Source: Clostridiales bacterium (GTDB taxonomy: Bacteria > Bacillota > Clostridia > Christensenellales > DTU072). From it: a stretch of 63,553 nt of DNA. Position 1 is the stretch's first letter; the number at the start of each line of letters is the position of its first letter. This document shows positions 19,209-28,545 of the stretch, in pieces. The position numbers were made by a program, and so were the translations under genes. The notes under the pieces were generated by a model that ran no database searches, was not told where the DNA came from, and worked only from the letters and a program-made list of their open reading frames with translations. The stretch is from assembly GCA_012520515.1 (NCBI GenBank), contig JAAYOD010000042.1, positions 1 through 63,553 on the forward strand, written 5' to 3'.

Positions 19209-21012
19209 TTTCCTTCCTTTCCAAAAAATAATTTATTATATTATCCGCGATACTATCGCTTATGCCTTGAACTTCCAAAAGCTGCTCTTTGGTCGCTGCA
19301 CCTATATTTTTTATGCTTTTAAATTTGTTTATAAGCGCAGCAGCCTTTGCTTTGCCTATTCCTTTAATTTGTGTCAATTCGCTTAGCGTCATCTGCTTTA
19401 AGCGTAAATTTTTATGGTGCGTTACGGCAAAGCGATGCGCTTCATCGCGCACTCTTTGTATAAGCTTTAAGCCTACACTATTTTTATCAAGAATTATGCT
19501 GTCGTCTTGATTTGGCAAAAATACTTCTTCTTCTCTTTTTGCTAAACTAATTATATTAAATTGTTTACCGCTGTCTTTCATGGCTTTAATAGCATAGGTA
19601 AGCTGCCCTTTGCCCCCGTCCACAATAATTAAGTCTGGGTGCTGTCTAAAACTTATGTCGCTTGTAGCTCCTACCTTTTCCATTCGCCTTGACAAAACTT
19701 CATACATACTTGCAAAATCATTGTTGCCTTGCACAGTTCTAATCTTAAAGTGCCTGTACATTTTGCTGGCTTTCTCTCCGTCTAAGAATACCACCATAGA
19801 TGCAACCTTATTAGTTCCGCTAAGATGTGATACATCATAGCATTCTATACGCCGTGGCGGAATGGGTAAATTAAGCTTTTCTTGCAGTTGTTTAACAGCT
19901 CCTAGCGTCATTTCTTGTTTGCGGTTAAATTGCTCTAATTGTCTTGAAAGATATTCTTCGGCATTAATTTTAGCTAGGTCAAGAAGCTGTTTTCTAATAC
20001 CGCCTGATGGCTCTGTAATAACAATTCTTCTATTGCTGATTCCACTTAAATAGTCAGCTAATTCATTTTTGAATTCTAACTCTCTGTTTACCAATATCTC
20101 ACTGCATAGCATAGGATTTTTTTGATAATATTGCATTATAAAACTGGTAAGTCCATTTTCATAGTCCACATTATTATAAGGATAATTTTTACCACCAAGA
20201 AACTTGCCGTTTCTTACTGCAAAGCAGTTTACCACGCTATATAATCCATTTGTTACAAAGCTAAATACATCAATACTTAATTCTTGCTTGAAAGGTATAC
20301 TTTGCTTTCTCTTTAGCTTTTCTAGCAGCACTATATTATCTCTGTACACCATAGCTTTTTCAAACTCTTGTCTTAATACGCTTTGCTCCATTTTTTGCTG
20401 TAATAATTCTTCAACTAATTTATCGTTGCCATTTAAAAAATCAATGACATTAGCGACTGTCTTTTGGTACTCTTTGTAGCTTTGCTTATTGACGCAAGGC
20501 GCAAGACATCTATCAATATGGGCATTTAGACAAGCTTTCTTTGGCATTGCTCTACATTCTCTTATAGGAAAAACAGAATGAACTAAATTCATTATTTCCC
20601 TAACGCTTATACCAAGCATATAAGGCCCAAAGTATTTTGCTCCATCACTTCTCATGCGGTGAGTTATCTCAAGGCGGGGAAATTTCTCTTTAAGATTGAT
20701 ACGCAAATAAGGATAAGTGCGGTCGTCTTTTAATAAAATGTTATAGGGCGGATTATGCTCTTTTATAAGGTTGTTTTCAAGGATTAAAGCTTCATATTCT
20801 GAAGAAGTAATGATATAGCGAAAATGCGTAATCTTTGACACTAAAACCGTTGTCTTAATATTTTTTACGCTACTGTGAAAATACTGCCTTACACGATTTT
20901 TCAAGTTTTTTGCCTTGCCAACATAGAGTATATTGTCATACTCATCAAGCATTATATAAACTCCGCTGCAGCTTGGCAGTGTAAGTAAAAGTTTTTCTAT
21001 ATTCTTATTCAT
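19198..21012 (-). CDS. uvrC: UvrC, excinuclease ABC subunit C
   Basis: Makes the two incisions in nucleotide-excision repair. From the chosen ATG it has 604 aa. The N-terminal GIY-YIG nuclease is visible as SGVYIMLDEYDNILYVGKAK. A Cys-containing block (CRAMPKKACLNAHIDRCLAPC), a UVR domain near residue 210, the RNase-H-like nuclease (ECYDVSHLSG, IIVDGGKGQL, HRFAVTHH) and a terminal tandem HhH (LTQIKGIGKAKAAAL) follow. A 10-codon longer reading exists, but AAAGGGTATAACTTT before 21012 fits a ribosome-binding site. A 13-bp hairpin lies 21 nt upstream of this ATG. Confidence 0.95.
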   Translation of the reverse strand: MNKNIEKLLLTLPSCSGVYIMLDEYDNILYVGKAKNLKNRVRQYFHSSVKNIKTTVLVSKITHFRYIITSSEYEALILENNLIKEHNPPYNILLKDDRTYPYLRINLKEKFPRLEITHRMRSDGAKYFGPYMLGISVREIMNLVHSVFPIRECRAMPKKACLNAHIDRCLAPCVNKQSYKEYQKTVANVIDFLNGNDKLVEELLQQKMEQSVLRQEFEKAMVYRDNIVLLEKLKRKQSIPFKQELSIDVFSFVTNGLYSVVNCFAVRNGKFLGGKNYPYNNVDYENGLTSFIMQYYQKNPMLCSEILVNRELEFKNELADYLSGISNRRIVITEPSGGIRKQLLDLAKINAEEYLSRQLEQFNRKQEMTLGAVKQLQEKLNLPIPPRRIECYDVSHLSGTNKVASMVVFLDGEKASKMYRHFKIRTVQGNNDFASMYEVLSRRMEKVGATSDISFRQHPDLIIVDGGKGQLTYAIKAMKDSGKQFNIISLAKREEEVFLPNQDDSIILDKNSVGLKLIQRVRDEAHRFAVTHHKNLRLKQMTLSELTQIKGIGKAKAAALINKFKSIKNIGAATKEQLLEVQGISDSIADNIINYFLERKENEV

Positions 21013-21032
21013 AAAGTTATACCCTTTCAATA

Positions 21033-21064
21033 AATTAGGCACTTAAAACAATAAGTGCCTAATT
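21033..21064 (-). terminator. Perfect 13-bp hairpin between the DUF898-like gene and uvrC
   Basis: Arms 21033-21045 and 21052-21064 pair perfectly round a six-base loop. On the minus strand the stem is followed by TTTATTG rather than a full U-tract. It sits 30 bp after the stop of the small membrane protein gene and 21 nt before the uvrC ATG. It is probably a terminator for the upstream gene, but it could also act as a structured leader for uvrC. Confidence 0.65.
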
Positions 21065-21093
21065 CCTGTTTTACTATTACTGAACACAATGAA

Positions 21094-21441
21094 TTACATT
21101 ATTATAGGTCCAAACACAGTATGTGATGTTTTCCATTGTTGGTAACGGATAGGCAATACAAATAAACCGTATATCCCTATGGTAATAACAGTAAAGAATC
21201 CCCACACAAACATACGCCCTAGCAAGTCTCCTGCTTTACCGTTAAACTCCAAAGGCATACCCACAATTTCAGTATTTCTGCACTTATATCTTTCTAAAAT
21301 ACAGATAGCATTGGGCAAGCCAATAAAAGGAATAAGGGACAAAAACAAACAACCTAATCGCAATAGAAAATAACTTCCTGCGGTGCCGTTGTATGTAGAC
21401 CTTAAACTTCTTTTTACTCTCTGTGTGGGTTTATCTGCCAT
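21094..21441 (-). CDS. Small membrane protein, possibly DUF898-like
   Basis: It has 115 aa from the chosen start, with two hydrophobic segments (FLLRLGCLFLSLIPFIGLP and FVWGFFTVITIGIYGLFVLP). The phrase FNGKAGDLLGRMFVWGFF followed by TIGIYGLFVLPIRYQQW resembles DUF898/YjgN-type membrane proteins, whose role is unknown. An in-frame Met four codons earlier lies before the GGAGG Shine-Dalgarno, which therefore fixes 21441. It appears monocistronic: consensus promoter at 21468-21496, hairpin at 21033-21064. The basic N-terminus (QRVKRSLRS) should be cytoplasmic. Confidence 0.7.
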   Translation of the reverse strand: MADKPTQRVKRSLRSTYNGTAGSYFLLRLGCLFLSLIPFIGLPNAICILERYKCRNTEIVGMPLEFNGKAGDLLGRMFVWGFFTVITIGIYGLFVLPIRYQQWKTSHTVFGPIIM

Positions 21442-21467
21442 TTTATCCTCCATAAACTTACTATATA

Positions 21468-21496
21468 ATTTTACTTAATATTATTATTTTTGTCAA
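21468..21496 (-). promoter_or_regulatory. Sigma-A promoter for the DUF898-like gene
   Basis: TTGACA at 21491-21496 and TAAAAT at 21468-21473 are separated by 17 bp, read on the minus strand. They lie 27 bp before the start codon. The -35 is a perfect consensus. Confidence 0.75.
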
Positions 21497-21517
21497 TATA
21501 ATTTAGACCTTACCTTA

Positions 21518-22537
21518 TTAGTAGCCGCACCTTGCGCGAAGCGCTACCAAATCTCCTTGCAAGTGGAATTTGACACAAACTGTTTCAAAGACTTCATTAA
21601 ACTGCTCACATATTCCCTTAACAAGCACAGCAAGCAAATTATGACCGCTGTCATTAATGCCAAGCAAGCTTAAAATACAATCATAAGAATAATTATAAAC
21701 TCTATTAAGTTCGGCAATGGCTTCTAGTATTATACCTGTTCTGCTAACTTTTTTAAGTTTTAGCTTAGCAATAACGGTATCGATTGTGTAATTTCTCCTT
21801 ATTACCATATCGCAAACTACACCTATCAAAATATCTCTTCTTTTTTTGCTTATTCCCATTTTTGCCGCTACTTTATTATAGGAAAGTCTGGTGCGGTCGC
21901 AAAGTTCTGCCATAATAAAAATGATATTGCTTTCACTTGTTGTTCCTGACTTTGCTATATATCTTCTTTGCACTTGTTCTAAAACAATGGCAAAAGGCTC
22001 ATTTTCAAACATAGTTTTTTGCTTGACCTTTACTTTTTCATTCATTGCTCTTTCAAAGTCTTGCAAGGACATATCGACATTACCCGACGCATTCTTAATA
22101 ATAATAACAGCGTCCGTTTGTCCTTCTTCCAAATACCGATAGCTACAATAAGGATACATTGCTGGACCAGCTGGTGCAAATTGGTGTAATTCGTTTATCT
22201 TATTTAGCAAATTTTTATTGCCAATTCTTGCGCTGTTTATAATTGGGTTAAAGGGATAACCGCTCAAACTCATTGCAACATAAAAAGATCTATTGACATT
22301 TTTAATATAGTTATTTAAAACTTTTTTATTAGAGCCTTTTACTATAAGCTGTACTTGTGTATTGAGTATACAGTACCCTATCAAGCATACATTTTGATTT
22401 TCGTATTCAAAAAGCTGTTCAATGTAGTTTTCTTTGCCAGCATCGCTTTTTAAGGCATGGTTGCCCTTAACGGTGTTTATAATATACTTATATATTACAC
22501 CTTCATTAGCTTGCATAATGTCCACGATTTTTGCCAT
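21518..22537 (-). CDS. Y1 (IS200/REP-associated) transposase-like protein lacking the HUH histidines
   Basis: It has 339 aa from the ATG after AAGGAGAAAAAC. Residues about 10-140 follow the scaffold of REP-associated tyrosine transposases: a VIYKYIINTVKGNHAL start (compare YHVINRGNNR), IGYCILNTQVQLIVKG (compare YCLMPNHVHLLI), SGYPFNP (compare GHLFQGR) and YPYCSYRYLEEG (compare YPWSSYRAYLG). The metal-binding HUH is replaced by Gln-Val-Gln at residues 61-63, so it should not cleave DNA. The C-terminal half is helical with HTH-like stretches (RLSYNKVAAKMGISKKRRD) as in the DnaA-like tails of this family. It lies 33 bp after the giant lipoprotein gene and is probably co-transcribed. The assignment rests on motif order read by eye. 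Confidence 0.65.
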   Translation of the reverse strand: MAKIVDIMQANEGVIYKYIINTVKGNHALKSDAGKENYIEQLFEYENQNVCLIGYCILNTQVQLIVKGSNKKVLNNYIKNVNRSFYVAMSLSGYPFNPIINSARIGNKNLLNKINELHQFAPAGPAMYPYCSYRYLEEGQTDAVIIIKNASGNVDMSLQDFERAMNEKVKVKQKTMFENEPFAIVLEQVQRRYIAKSGTTSESNIIFIMAELCDRTRLSYNKVAAKMGISKKRRDILIGVVCDMVIRRNYTIDTVIAKLKLKKVSRTGIILEAIAELNRVYNYSYDCILSLLGINDSGHNLLAVLVKGICEQFNEVFETVCVKFHLQGDLVALRARCGY

Positions 22538-22570
22538 GTTTTTCTCCTTAATTGTTATCAATGTTTATTT

Positions 22571-25500
22571 CTAATTAACTTTTACTTTGAAATAGAATTC
22601 ATAATCCTTATACTCTTGCTCAGCTTGGTCATAGTACAAATAATAACCAAACACTAGCTTAGCATAATAAACTTCTTCTCTTGCTACAAGCTCACCTGCA
22701 ACAAGGTCTTCTGGCCTGCACTCTTGATGAGTAAAGTATTGTATCTCATAAAATCTTGCTTGCCTTATAATGCCGCCAGTTTGGTCTACAATTACATTTA
22801 CAATAATTTCATCGCCTTGCATTATAGTAAGCGTTTGATTTAAGGTTATGGGCTGCCAATCGCTAGCTTCGTTACCTTCTACAACCATACTTTCAATTAT
22901 ATTTTTCTTTACTCTAAACACCGTATCTTGTGTCGTTATAATCTCAAGATTGTAATTATTATGGTACAAAGTGCCGTTAGCATTAGTAATCTTATAGTCG
23001 CCTATTCCAAAGACTTCTTGACCATCTACATATATTGGCACTATTTCTAGCTTACCTTCTAGCAAGTCTAGCACACCTTGGTAAGTTAGTGTTTCCCCAG
23101 ACGCTACCGTATATGTGATATATTCAGGTTGACGACCGCTATATTCAGCTATGTTAACGCCTCTTGTAATCGTTGTCTTAGTTATGCTGACCTTAACTCC
23201 GTCCTTTTGATAGGTTTGGATTTGCCCATTAATACTGTTAAATATCTCCACGATTTGAGCATAGTAGCTGTCATTGTATTGAGTAGTTACCGTCATTAGT
23301 ATTTCAAAATAATCTTTATTGGGGCTTGCAAGCTCTATCTTTTGAATATAGCTGTATTGCGAAGTCCAGTTACTGTTAATTGCATTTATATCGTTATAAA
23401 GCGACCTTATTGCAGTAGGATTATCATTGGTAAACACTCTATAAACAAAAGCATTTTCATTGGCGCTTACTACATTAACATCAATAACCTTAGGAATAAT
23501 GGTGTATGTTTGGTAGCAATAATTACGCGTTCTGTAATAGGTGTTACCTTCCACCATCATTAGAATATAATAATTATAACCTTTTTTAGCAGGAACATAT
23601 GGTCTGCTTGGAACTCCATTATATTTTGTTACATTATTAAGGTCATAGTAAGCAATAATTTCTCTTTCATTTTCTTTATCCCATAGCACGATTTCAATTA
23701 GGTTAGGGTTGGATTGTTTAGCTATTTCATATTCTTCTTTTGACATATAAAGGAAGAATTCACTGCTGACATAGTATTTCCTAATTGCATTTGGATTGCT
23801 TTCGTCTTCCGTCGTTTTGGGGTCATCATGAGTGGGTAGCACAAAACCTTCTATTGTTTGGTGCGCTGTCACTGTGGCATCAGCAGTGTTTCCATAGAAG
23901 AATATAACATCGCTATAACTAAATAGCACATCTTGCTTGTTATAAATAATTATTTCATAAGAAGTAGTTGCATAATTTGTTGGAATGCCATACTCTATTG
24001 TGATTGTCCTTGGTTCAGATCCATTATATTGACCGTTTGCTTGATATTCATCTATAATACAATCAATTTTGTTGTATGTTAAAAGTGGATTATCATCGCT
24101 CATTAGCACATAAATGGTAAACATTAGGTCAGAACCTTTTTCTTTATATGTGGCAGACAAAATTCCGCCATCTATGGAAAATTCGTCGCCATTAATAAAG
24201 CTAGTTGTTGGTGCGTCCAAAAGATTTATAACTTCAAGTTTTGCGTCAATAACTTCTACAAATAGCTTGCATTCAAACTTATCATACTTTACTGTAACAG
24301 AACGATTGCCCAAACTCTTATCATCTGGTCTATAATCGACACTGACATTTTTATTGCTAAGTTCTATCCAGCCTTTTGTTCCATCTTCATAATGGAGAGT
24401 CAGCAACTTTTCTTTGAGCGTTGAACTTTGAGTATCTAGATATGTATAGACAAGCGGCATGCCTGCGGCAACTTTGCCTAGCACAGGTACGCTTCCTTTA
24501 TATTGATTGGTGTCGTCAAATGAAATGCTAGTTATTGGCGTTTCCCTAATATCAACTTCTACATAAAAGTCGATATAGTTAATGTTATAAGATTTTTCCC
24601 CTGCTTCTCCGCTGATTTCCAACTCAGATGTATGGAATAGCCTTATCATTTTATCGCCAGGCACACGCATATTGGACCTAATTAGCCGCCCATAATTGTC
24701 AAGCACTGGCTCTGGCTCAGTTTTGCCTAGCGGCACTTCTGCGTCATAAACTTCATACCACCATCCACGCTGTACGGCATTTCCTTCAAATGAGTATATG
24801 CCGTTTATTGTTTGGTCTGCGCCTGCGTTAAAGGTGATACGGAAGACATAATCAGTTAAATCCAAACCCTCGCCAGTCGTAACATAGTGAAATTTACCTT
24901 TTTTCTCTAGCACTATACTTGTCTCTTGTCTTTCTCTTACATTAAACTTAACTGTGGGCGTTTCTTCCAGCATTCCAAAATAACGAATAATAAGCGGAAT
25001 TTCATTACCCACACTATCGGTATCGGTTTTGTAAACCATATAAGATTTTAAGGGCACAGTTTCTGTTATGGTAGAGCCGCCTTCACCATCATATGATACA
25101 ATAAGGCTCATACCAGTAAAGTCCCAGTTTTCACACTGTACATAATTAATTTTGTGGCTCCACTCTGCCGTAGATTGCTCTATGCTCACCTTTATGGCTT
25201 TGGGTTTTCTCTCCACGATATAATACTTTATTTGGGTACTGGCTGTTTCACCATACTCATCTGTATAAGTCAAGTTAGCTATATAGTGTTTTTTTTGCCC
25301 GCCATAAATCTCTTCTTCTGTTAGCTTTGCTTCATCAGTTGGATTATAAGCTATCTTAATGTTTGGAAGTATATCACTTTTACCGTTGTTAAACAATGTC
25401 AAAAGGAAGTTATCGTTATTGTCTTGAAGAAGCTTAGTGCTGCCTTTTAGGTAGCTTACCAAAAAGGTTGCTCCCGACAAGTCTATTGCCGTAACTCCTG

Positions 25501-27742
25501 CTGTTCCGCCATTGGTGATACCTTTTGCCGTCAAGAAGACATCTAGCGGGTCTTCCACAACAGTTAGGTCTTTTATTGGCAAGGGTATTACATTAAAATA
25601 CAGCCTTAGCTTTTCCGCTGAAGTATGTTCTGGCCAATATAATTCAATAAATTGGTTAGAGCCAATTTCCGTGCATATAAAGTCGTCATTTATATGCTCG
25701 CTCTTATCAAATACCATATTCTTGGTAACGCCTGTGGAAATTTCGTCAATATCCCCATTGCTGTACTCTAATTTATACTTTATGGTGCTAAATGGCAGCG
25801 AATCGCCGCGATAGAAATTGTGTTGACTAATATTATCTGTGCCTTCTTCAATGATAATACGCACAGGTACTTTTTGCTCAACAAAGATATCAAAAGTTAT
25901 GCTGTTGGCATCGACTGCGGCAAACATTATCTTAAGCGTATGACTGCCAGCAGCGGATATGTCCAGTCTTTCAGGCAAGGTAGGCGCTCCTACGGTAGCA
26001 ATCATATAGCTAGCTTCATTAATAAGGGTCTTGCCTTTATTATCTATGTAGATAACCATAATGGACACTATATAATTTTTGCCTGCTTCAGGCACTATTG
26101 TGCGATTGTTGGCAACATTTATATTACCATTTTCATCAAGCACGCTAACTACTGTCTTAAGCTGTTCAGGAGAGTAGCTATATCCGTCTTCAAAGGCAAA
26201 TTCATAAAGCAGGTTATAATTTTCTCCAGCAGGAACATTACCCACATCATTTGCTCCTAATATTTTCAATCCGGGGATTTCTTGACGGAAATTTTTGGAT
26301 TCGTTCTTAACAGTGATAAAGTTAGAATCACTCATCTTGTATTCTGCAGTTTCGCCATTGTCAAATGTAACTCTAACTAAGCCAGTTTCAAGATTAAGGG
26401 TGTCACCTTGAATTATTTTTTCAGAATCGACACGGGTCGCGTGTATATTAGTCAATGGAAACTTAATAATCTCCATAGACTTATAACTCTTATCGCTAAC
26501 TGCAATATTAAAGGTGCTTACAGGAACTGCAAGTACAGTAATCTCTTGGTTTGTTTTCTTAACTACAATCCCTGCGACATCAGCATTGACCTGCGCCCCT
26601 GCTTGCGTGCCCACTTGCTCCCCTTTTAATATTATGTCGCCAATATCTAGTACCCTATTGCCCCTTGACGCTGCCACATTGCATTTGTATGCTCTTGCTC
26701 TGCTGACAATAATTGTTGAATCGGAAACCTCACTAACTACGCCTTGAGATATGCTTTTGATATCTTCCATATAGTAAGTGGTGGCAAGTATGGTGGAAAC
26801 ATCAACAATATCGCCCGCCTTTACTTTTGCGACGCCACTATATTTATATTCTATTTCCTCATTTAACCCAGGCTCTCTATATGCCACTCTTGCCGCGACC
26901 TTACTTGTTATGTTCCAATCGTCAATATCGATATAAAGATTATCGTCTATTTTTTCCTTCCATAATGCTCGCTGTCTAGACACATCTTCAGCGCTAGAGC
27001 CTGATTTCATAATGGCATTTTCATAAATTTCAGAAACTTCATTATCATAAATTATCTCAATTTTCATATCTTCGCGGGAAAGTTTGTCACCATAATTTTG
27101 GAAAACAAAAACCTGTTGTGGCTCTCTTAAAATTTCCAACCTTGTGGCTGCCTTTTTCAAAAACTCCACTTCAAAAATAAGATTTTCAGCCCCAAAGTAA
27201 TTAATTTTGATATTTCTCTTGCCAACAGCGTTTGAGTAGCTTTCTAGCATATTTTCAGTTACTCTCATAGGGACAACATTGTCGCCCTCGTAATATACGC
27301 TAAGCTCTGCCCCCGTTGGGTCAACGGATTGACCTTCTATGTAAATAGTTTTATGAGGTAAAGAAGTAAGCTCTACTTTGCTAAAATTCCATTTTTTTAC
27401 GCTTATGACAAAACTAGTCTCTGCTCCGCCATAAATGACTTTAACCTTCTTATTGTCTTCCGGCTCAGTCATATCTAAGCTGGAAAAGTCTATCATTTCT
27501 TTAGTAAGGTCTAAAACCTCTTGTTCGCCATTGTCATAAGTGACTAAAATTTTGGCGTTGCTAATATCTAGTTCGTCGCCTGCTACATAACTGTCAACTT
27601 TGGAAAGAGAATAAATAGAAATAGCAGCTACTTTGGGGTCTGCGTATTTTATGTCAATGCTGCAAGACACAGCAAAAAAAGCTATGCCAATAACTACAAA
27701 AATCAGCAAAATTTTATAATACGCTTTAACGCTCGCTCGCAC
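22571..27742 (-). CDS. Giant Ig-like (Big_3-type) surface lipoprotein
   Basis: It has 1723 aa and starts with GTG (AGGAG eight bases upstream). Signal peptide residues 1-26 end in AVSC, with Cys27 as lipidation site. The rest is a chain of about 75-residue beta domains with the Big_3 pattern: YVAGDELDISNAKILVTYDN, then a variable stretch, then KVIYGGAETSFVISV. At least the first two domains (about 40-115, 120-195) and several between 900 and 1250 are clear. Residues about 305-415 differ, with VDVSTILATTY, GVVSEVSDSTIIVSRARAY, DIILKGEQVG and VNADVAGIVVKK, resembling a barrel-sandwich (biotinyl/HlyD-like) fold. Likely role: cell-surface adhesion or polymer binding. A promoter lies at 27775-27803, and the Y1-like gene follows. 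Confidence 0.8.
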   Translation of the reverse strand: MRASVKAYYKILLIFVVIGIAFFAVSCSIDIKYADPKVAAISIYSLSKVDSYVAGDELDISNAKILVTYDNGEQEVLDLTKEMIDFSSLDMTEPEDNKKVKVIYGGAETSFVISVKKWNFSKVELTSLPHKTIYIEGQSVDPTGAELSVYYEGDNVVPMRVTENMLESYSNAVGKRNIKINYFGAENLIFEVEFLKKAATRLEILREPQQVFVFQNYGDKLSREDMKIEIIYDNEVSEIYENAIMKSGSSAEDVSRQRALWKEKIDDNLYIDIDDWNITSKVAARVAYREPGLNEEIEYKYSGVAKVKAGDIVDVSTILATTYYMEDIKSISQGVVSEVSDSTIIVSRARAYKCNVAASRGNRVLDIGDIILKGEQVGTQAGAQVNADVAGIVVKKTNQEITVLAVPVSTFNIAVSDKSYKSMEIIKFPLTNIHATRVDSEKIIQGDTLNLETGLVRVTFDNGETAEYKMSDSNFITVKNESKNFRQEIPGLKILGANDVGNVPAGENYNLLYEFAFEDGYSYSPEQLKTVVSVLDENGNINVANNRTIVPEAGKNYIVSIMVIYIDNKGKTLINEASYMIATVGAPTLPERLDISAAGSHTLKIMFAAVDANSITFDIFVEQKVPVRIIIEEGTDNISQHNFYRGDSLPFSTIKYKLEYSNGDIDEISTGVTKNMVFDKSEHINDDFICTEIGSNQFIELYWPEHTSAEKLRLYFNVIPLPIKDLTVVEDPLDVFLTAKGITNGGTAGVTAIDLSGATFLVSYLKGSTKLLQDNNDNFLLTLFNNGKSDILPNIKIAYNPTDEAKLTEEEIYGGQKKHYIANLTYTDEYGETASTQIKYYIVERKPKAIKVSIEQSTAEWSHKINYVQCENWDFTGMSLIVSYDGEGGSTITETVPLKSYMVYKTDTDSVGNEIPLIIRYFGMLEETPTVKFNVRERQETSIVLEKKGKFHYVTTGEGLDLTDYVFRITFNAGADQTINGIYSFEGNAVQRGWWYEVYDAEVPLGKTEPEPVLDNYGRLIRSNMRVPGDKMIRLFHTSELEISGEAGEKSYNINYIDFYVEVDIRETPITSISFDDTNQYKGSVPVLGKVAAGMPLVYTYLDTQSSTLKEKLLTLHYEDGTKGWIELSNKNVSVDYRPDDKSLGNRSVTVKYDKFECKLFVEVIDAKLEVINLLDAPTTSFINGDEFSIDGGILSATYKEKGSDLMFTIYVLMSDDNPLLTYNKIDCIIDEYQANGQYNGSEPRTITIEYGIPTNYATTSYEIIIYNKQDVLFSYSDVIFFYGNTADATVTAHQTIEGFVLPTHDDPKTTEDESNPNAIRKYYVSSEFFLYMSKEEYEIAKQSNPNLIEIVLWDKENEREIIAYYDLNNVTKYNGVPSRPYVPAKKGYNYYILMMVEGNTYYRTRNYCYQTYTIIPKVIDVNVVSANENAFVYRVFTNDNPTAIRSLYNDINAINSNWTSQYSYIQKIELASPNKDYFEILMTVTTQYNDSYYAQIVEIFNSINGQIQTYQKDGVKVSITKTTITRGVNIAEYSGRQPEYITYTVASGETLTYQGVLDLLEGKLEIVPIYVDGQEVFGIGDYKITNANGTLYHNNYNLEIITTQDTVFRVKKNIIESMVVEGNEASDWQPITLNQTLTIMQGDEIIVNVIVDQTGGIIRQARFYEIQYFTHQECRPEDLVAGELVAREEVYYAKLVFGYYLYYDQAEQEYKDYEFYFKVKVN

Positions 27743-27774
27743 TAATGCAGCTCCTATAATATGTTCTATATTGT

Positions 27775-27803
27775 ATTATACTATTATAAGGGTAAAAAAT
27801 CAA
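27775..27803 (-). promoter_or_regulatory. Candidate promoter for the giant lipoprotein gene
   Basis: TTGATT (27798-27803) and TATAAT (27775-27780) are spaced 17 bp on the minus strand, 32 bp before the GTG start. The region is AT-rich, and a second TATAAT overlaps the spacer. Confidence 0.5.
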
Positions 27804-27811
27804 TAGTAGAT

Positions 27812-28480
27812 TCAATAAATTCTCCAATCAATAGGAGTTTGATTCATGCTAAGTAAAATCTCATTTGCTTTGGAAAAATGTTTGCACCCAAAAAAACCGC
27901 GATGAACCCCTAACGGCGACGGATGAGATGATTTTAATATTATGTGTCTATGCGAAGTTATTAAGCTTGCCTTGCTCTTTGCTGGATTGCCCCAGAGCAT
28001 AAAAACAATAGGCTCTTTTCTCTCGTTTAGCTTTCTAAAAACATTGTCGGTAAACTTTTCCCAGCCATATCCTTTATGGCTAAGCGGTTGACCTTTTCTT
28101 ACCGTCAATATGGTGTTTAAGAGTAGCACACCTTGTTTCGCCCATGACATTAGGTATCCGCTTTGGGGAATAGGGATACCTAAATCGTCATTTATTTCTT
28201 TATATATGTTTTTTAGTGAAGGAGGTATCTTGACGCCAGGCTTAACAGAAAAGCAAAGACCATGCGCTTGATTTGGTTGCGCATATGGGTCTTGACCGAC
28301 GATAACAATTTTTACATCACTATAAGCGGTAGATTTAAAAGCTTGAAAAATATCATACATATCGGGATATATGATTTCCTCAGAATATTCGCGTTTGAGA
28401 AAACCGCGCAAAATGCGGTAGTACTCTTTGTCGAACTCCCCAGCTAATACATCATTCCAATCATTACCAAAATCTACCAT
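27812..28480 (-). CDS. ung: Uracil-DNA glycosylase, family 1
   Basis: Removes uracil from DNA to start base-excision repair. It has 222 aa, normal length. Motif A reads IVGQDPYAQPNQAHGLCFSV, retaining the catalytic Asp and the Tyr that excludes thymine; the usual His and Gly of GQDPYHGPGQAHGL are Ala and Asn here. PPSLKNIYKEI, LLNTILTV and the minor-groove loop SSHPSPLGVHRGFFGCKHFS with catalytic His follow. It stands between the Cys-rich peptide gene and the giant lipoprotein gene, with no strong Shine-Dalgarno. Identification is secure. Confidence 0.95.
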   Translation of the reverse strand: MVDFGNDWNDVLAGEFDKEYYRILRGFLKREYSEEIIYPDMYDIFQAFKSTAYSDVKIVIVGQDPYAQPNQAHGLCFSVKPGVKIPPSLKNIYKEINDDLGIPIPQSGYLMSWAKQGVLLLNTILTVRKGQPLSHKGYGWEKFTDNVFRKLNERKEPIVFMLWGNPAKSKASLITSHRHIILKSSHPSPLGVHRGFFGCKHFSKANEILLSMNQTPIDWRIY

Positions 28481-28545
28481 CTATATACTCATAAAATTTT
28501 ATCATATGTATCAATTATACTAAAATTTAATAGATTTTTCAAGCA

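Noticed and set aside
21518..22537. An active IS200-type insertion sequence
   Set aside because: The HUH is lost, no TnpB is nearby, and no flanking subterminal hairpins or duplicated target were seen.
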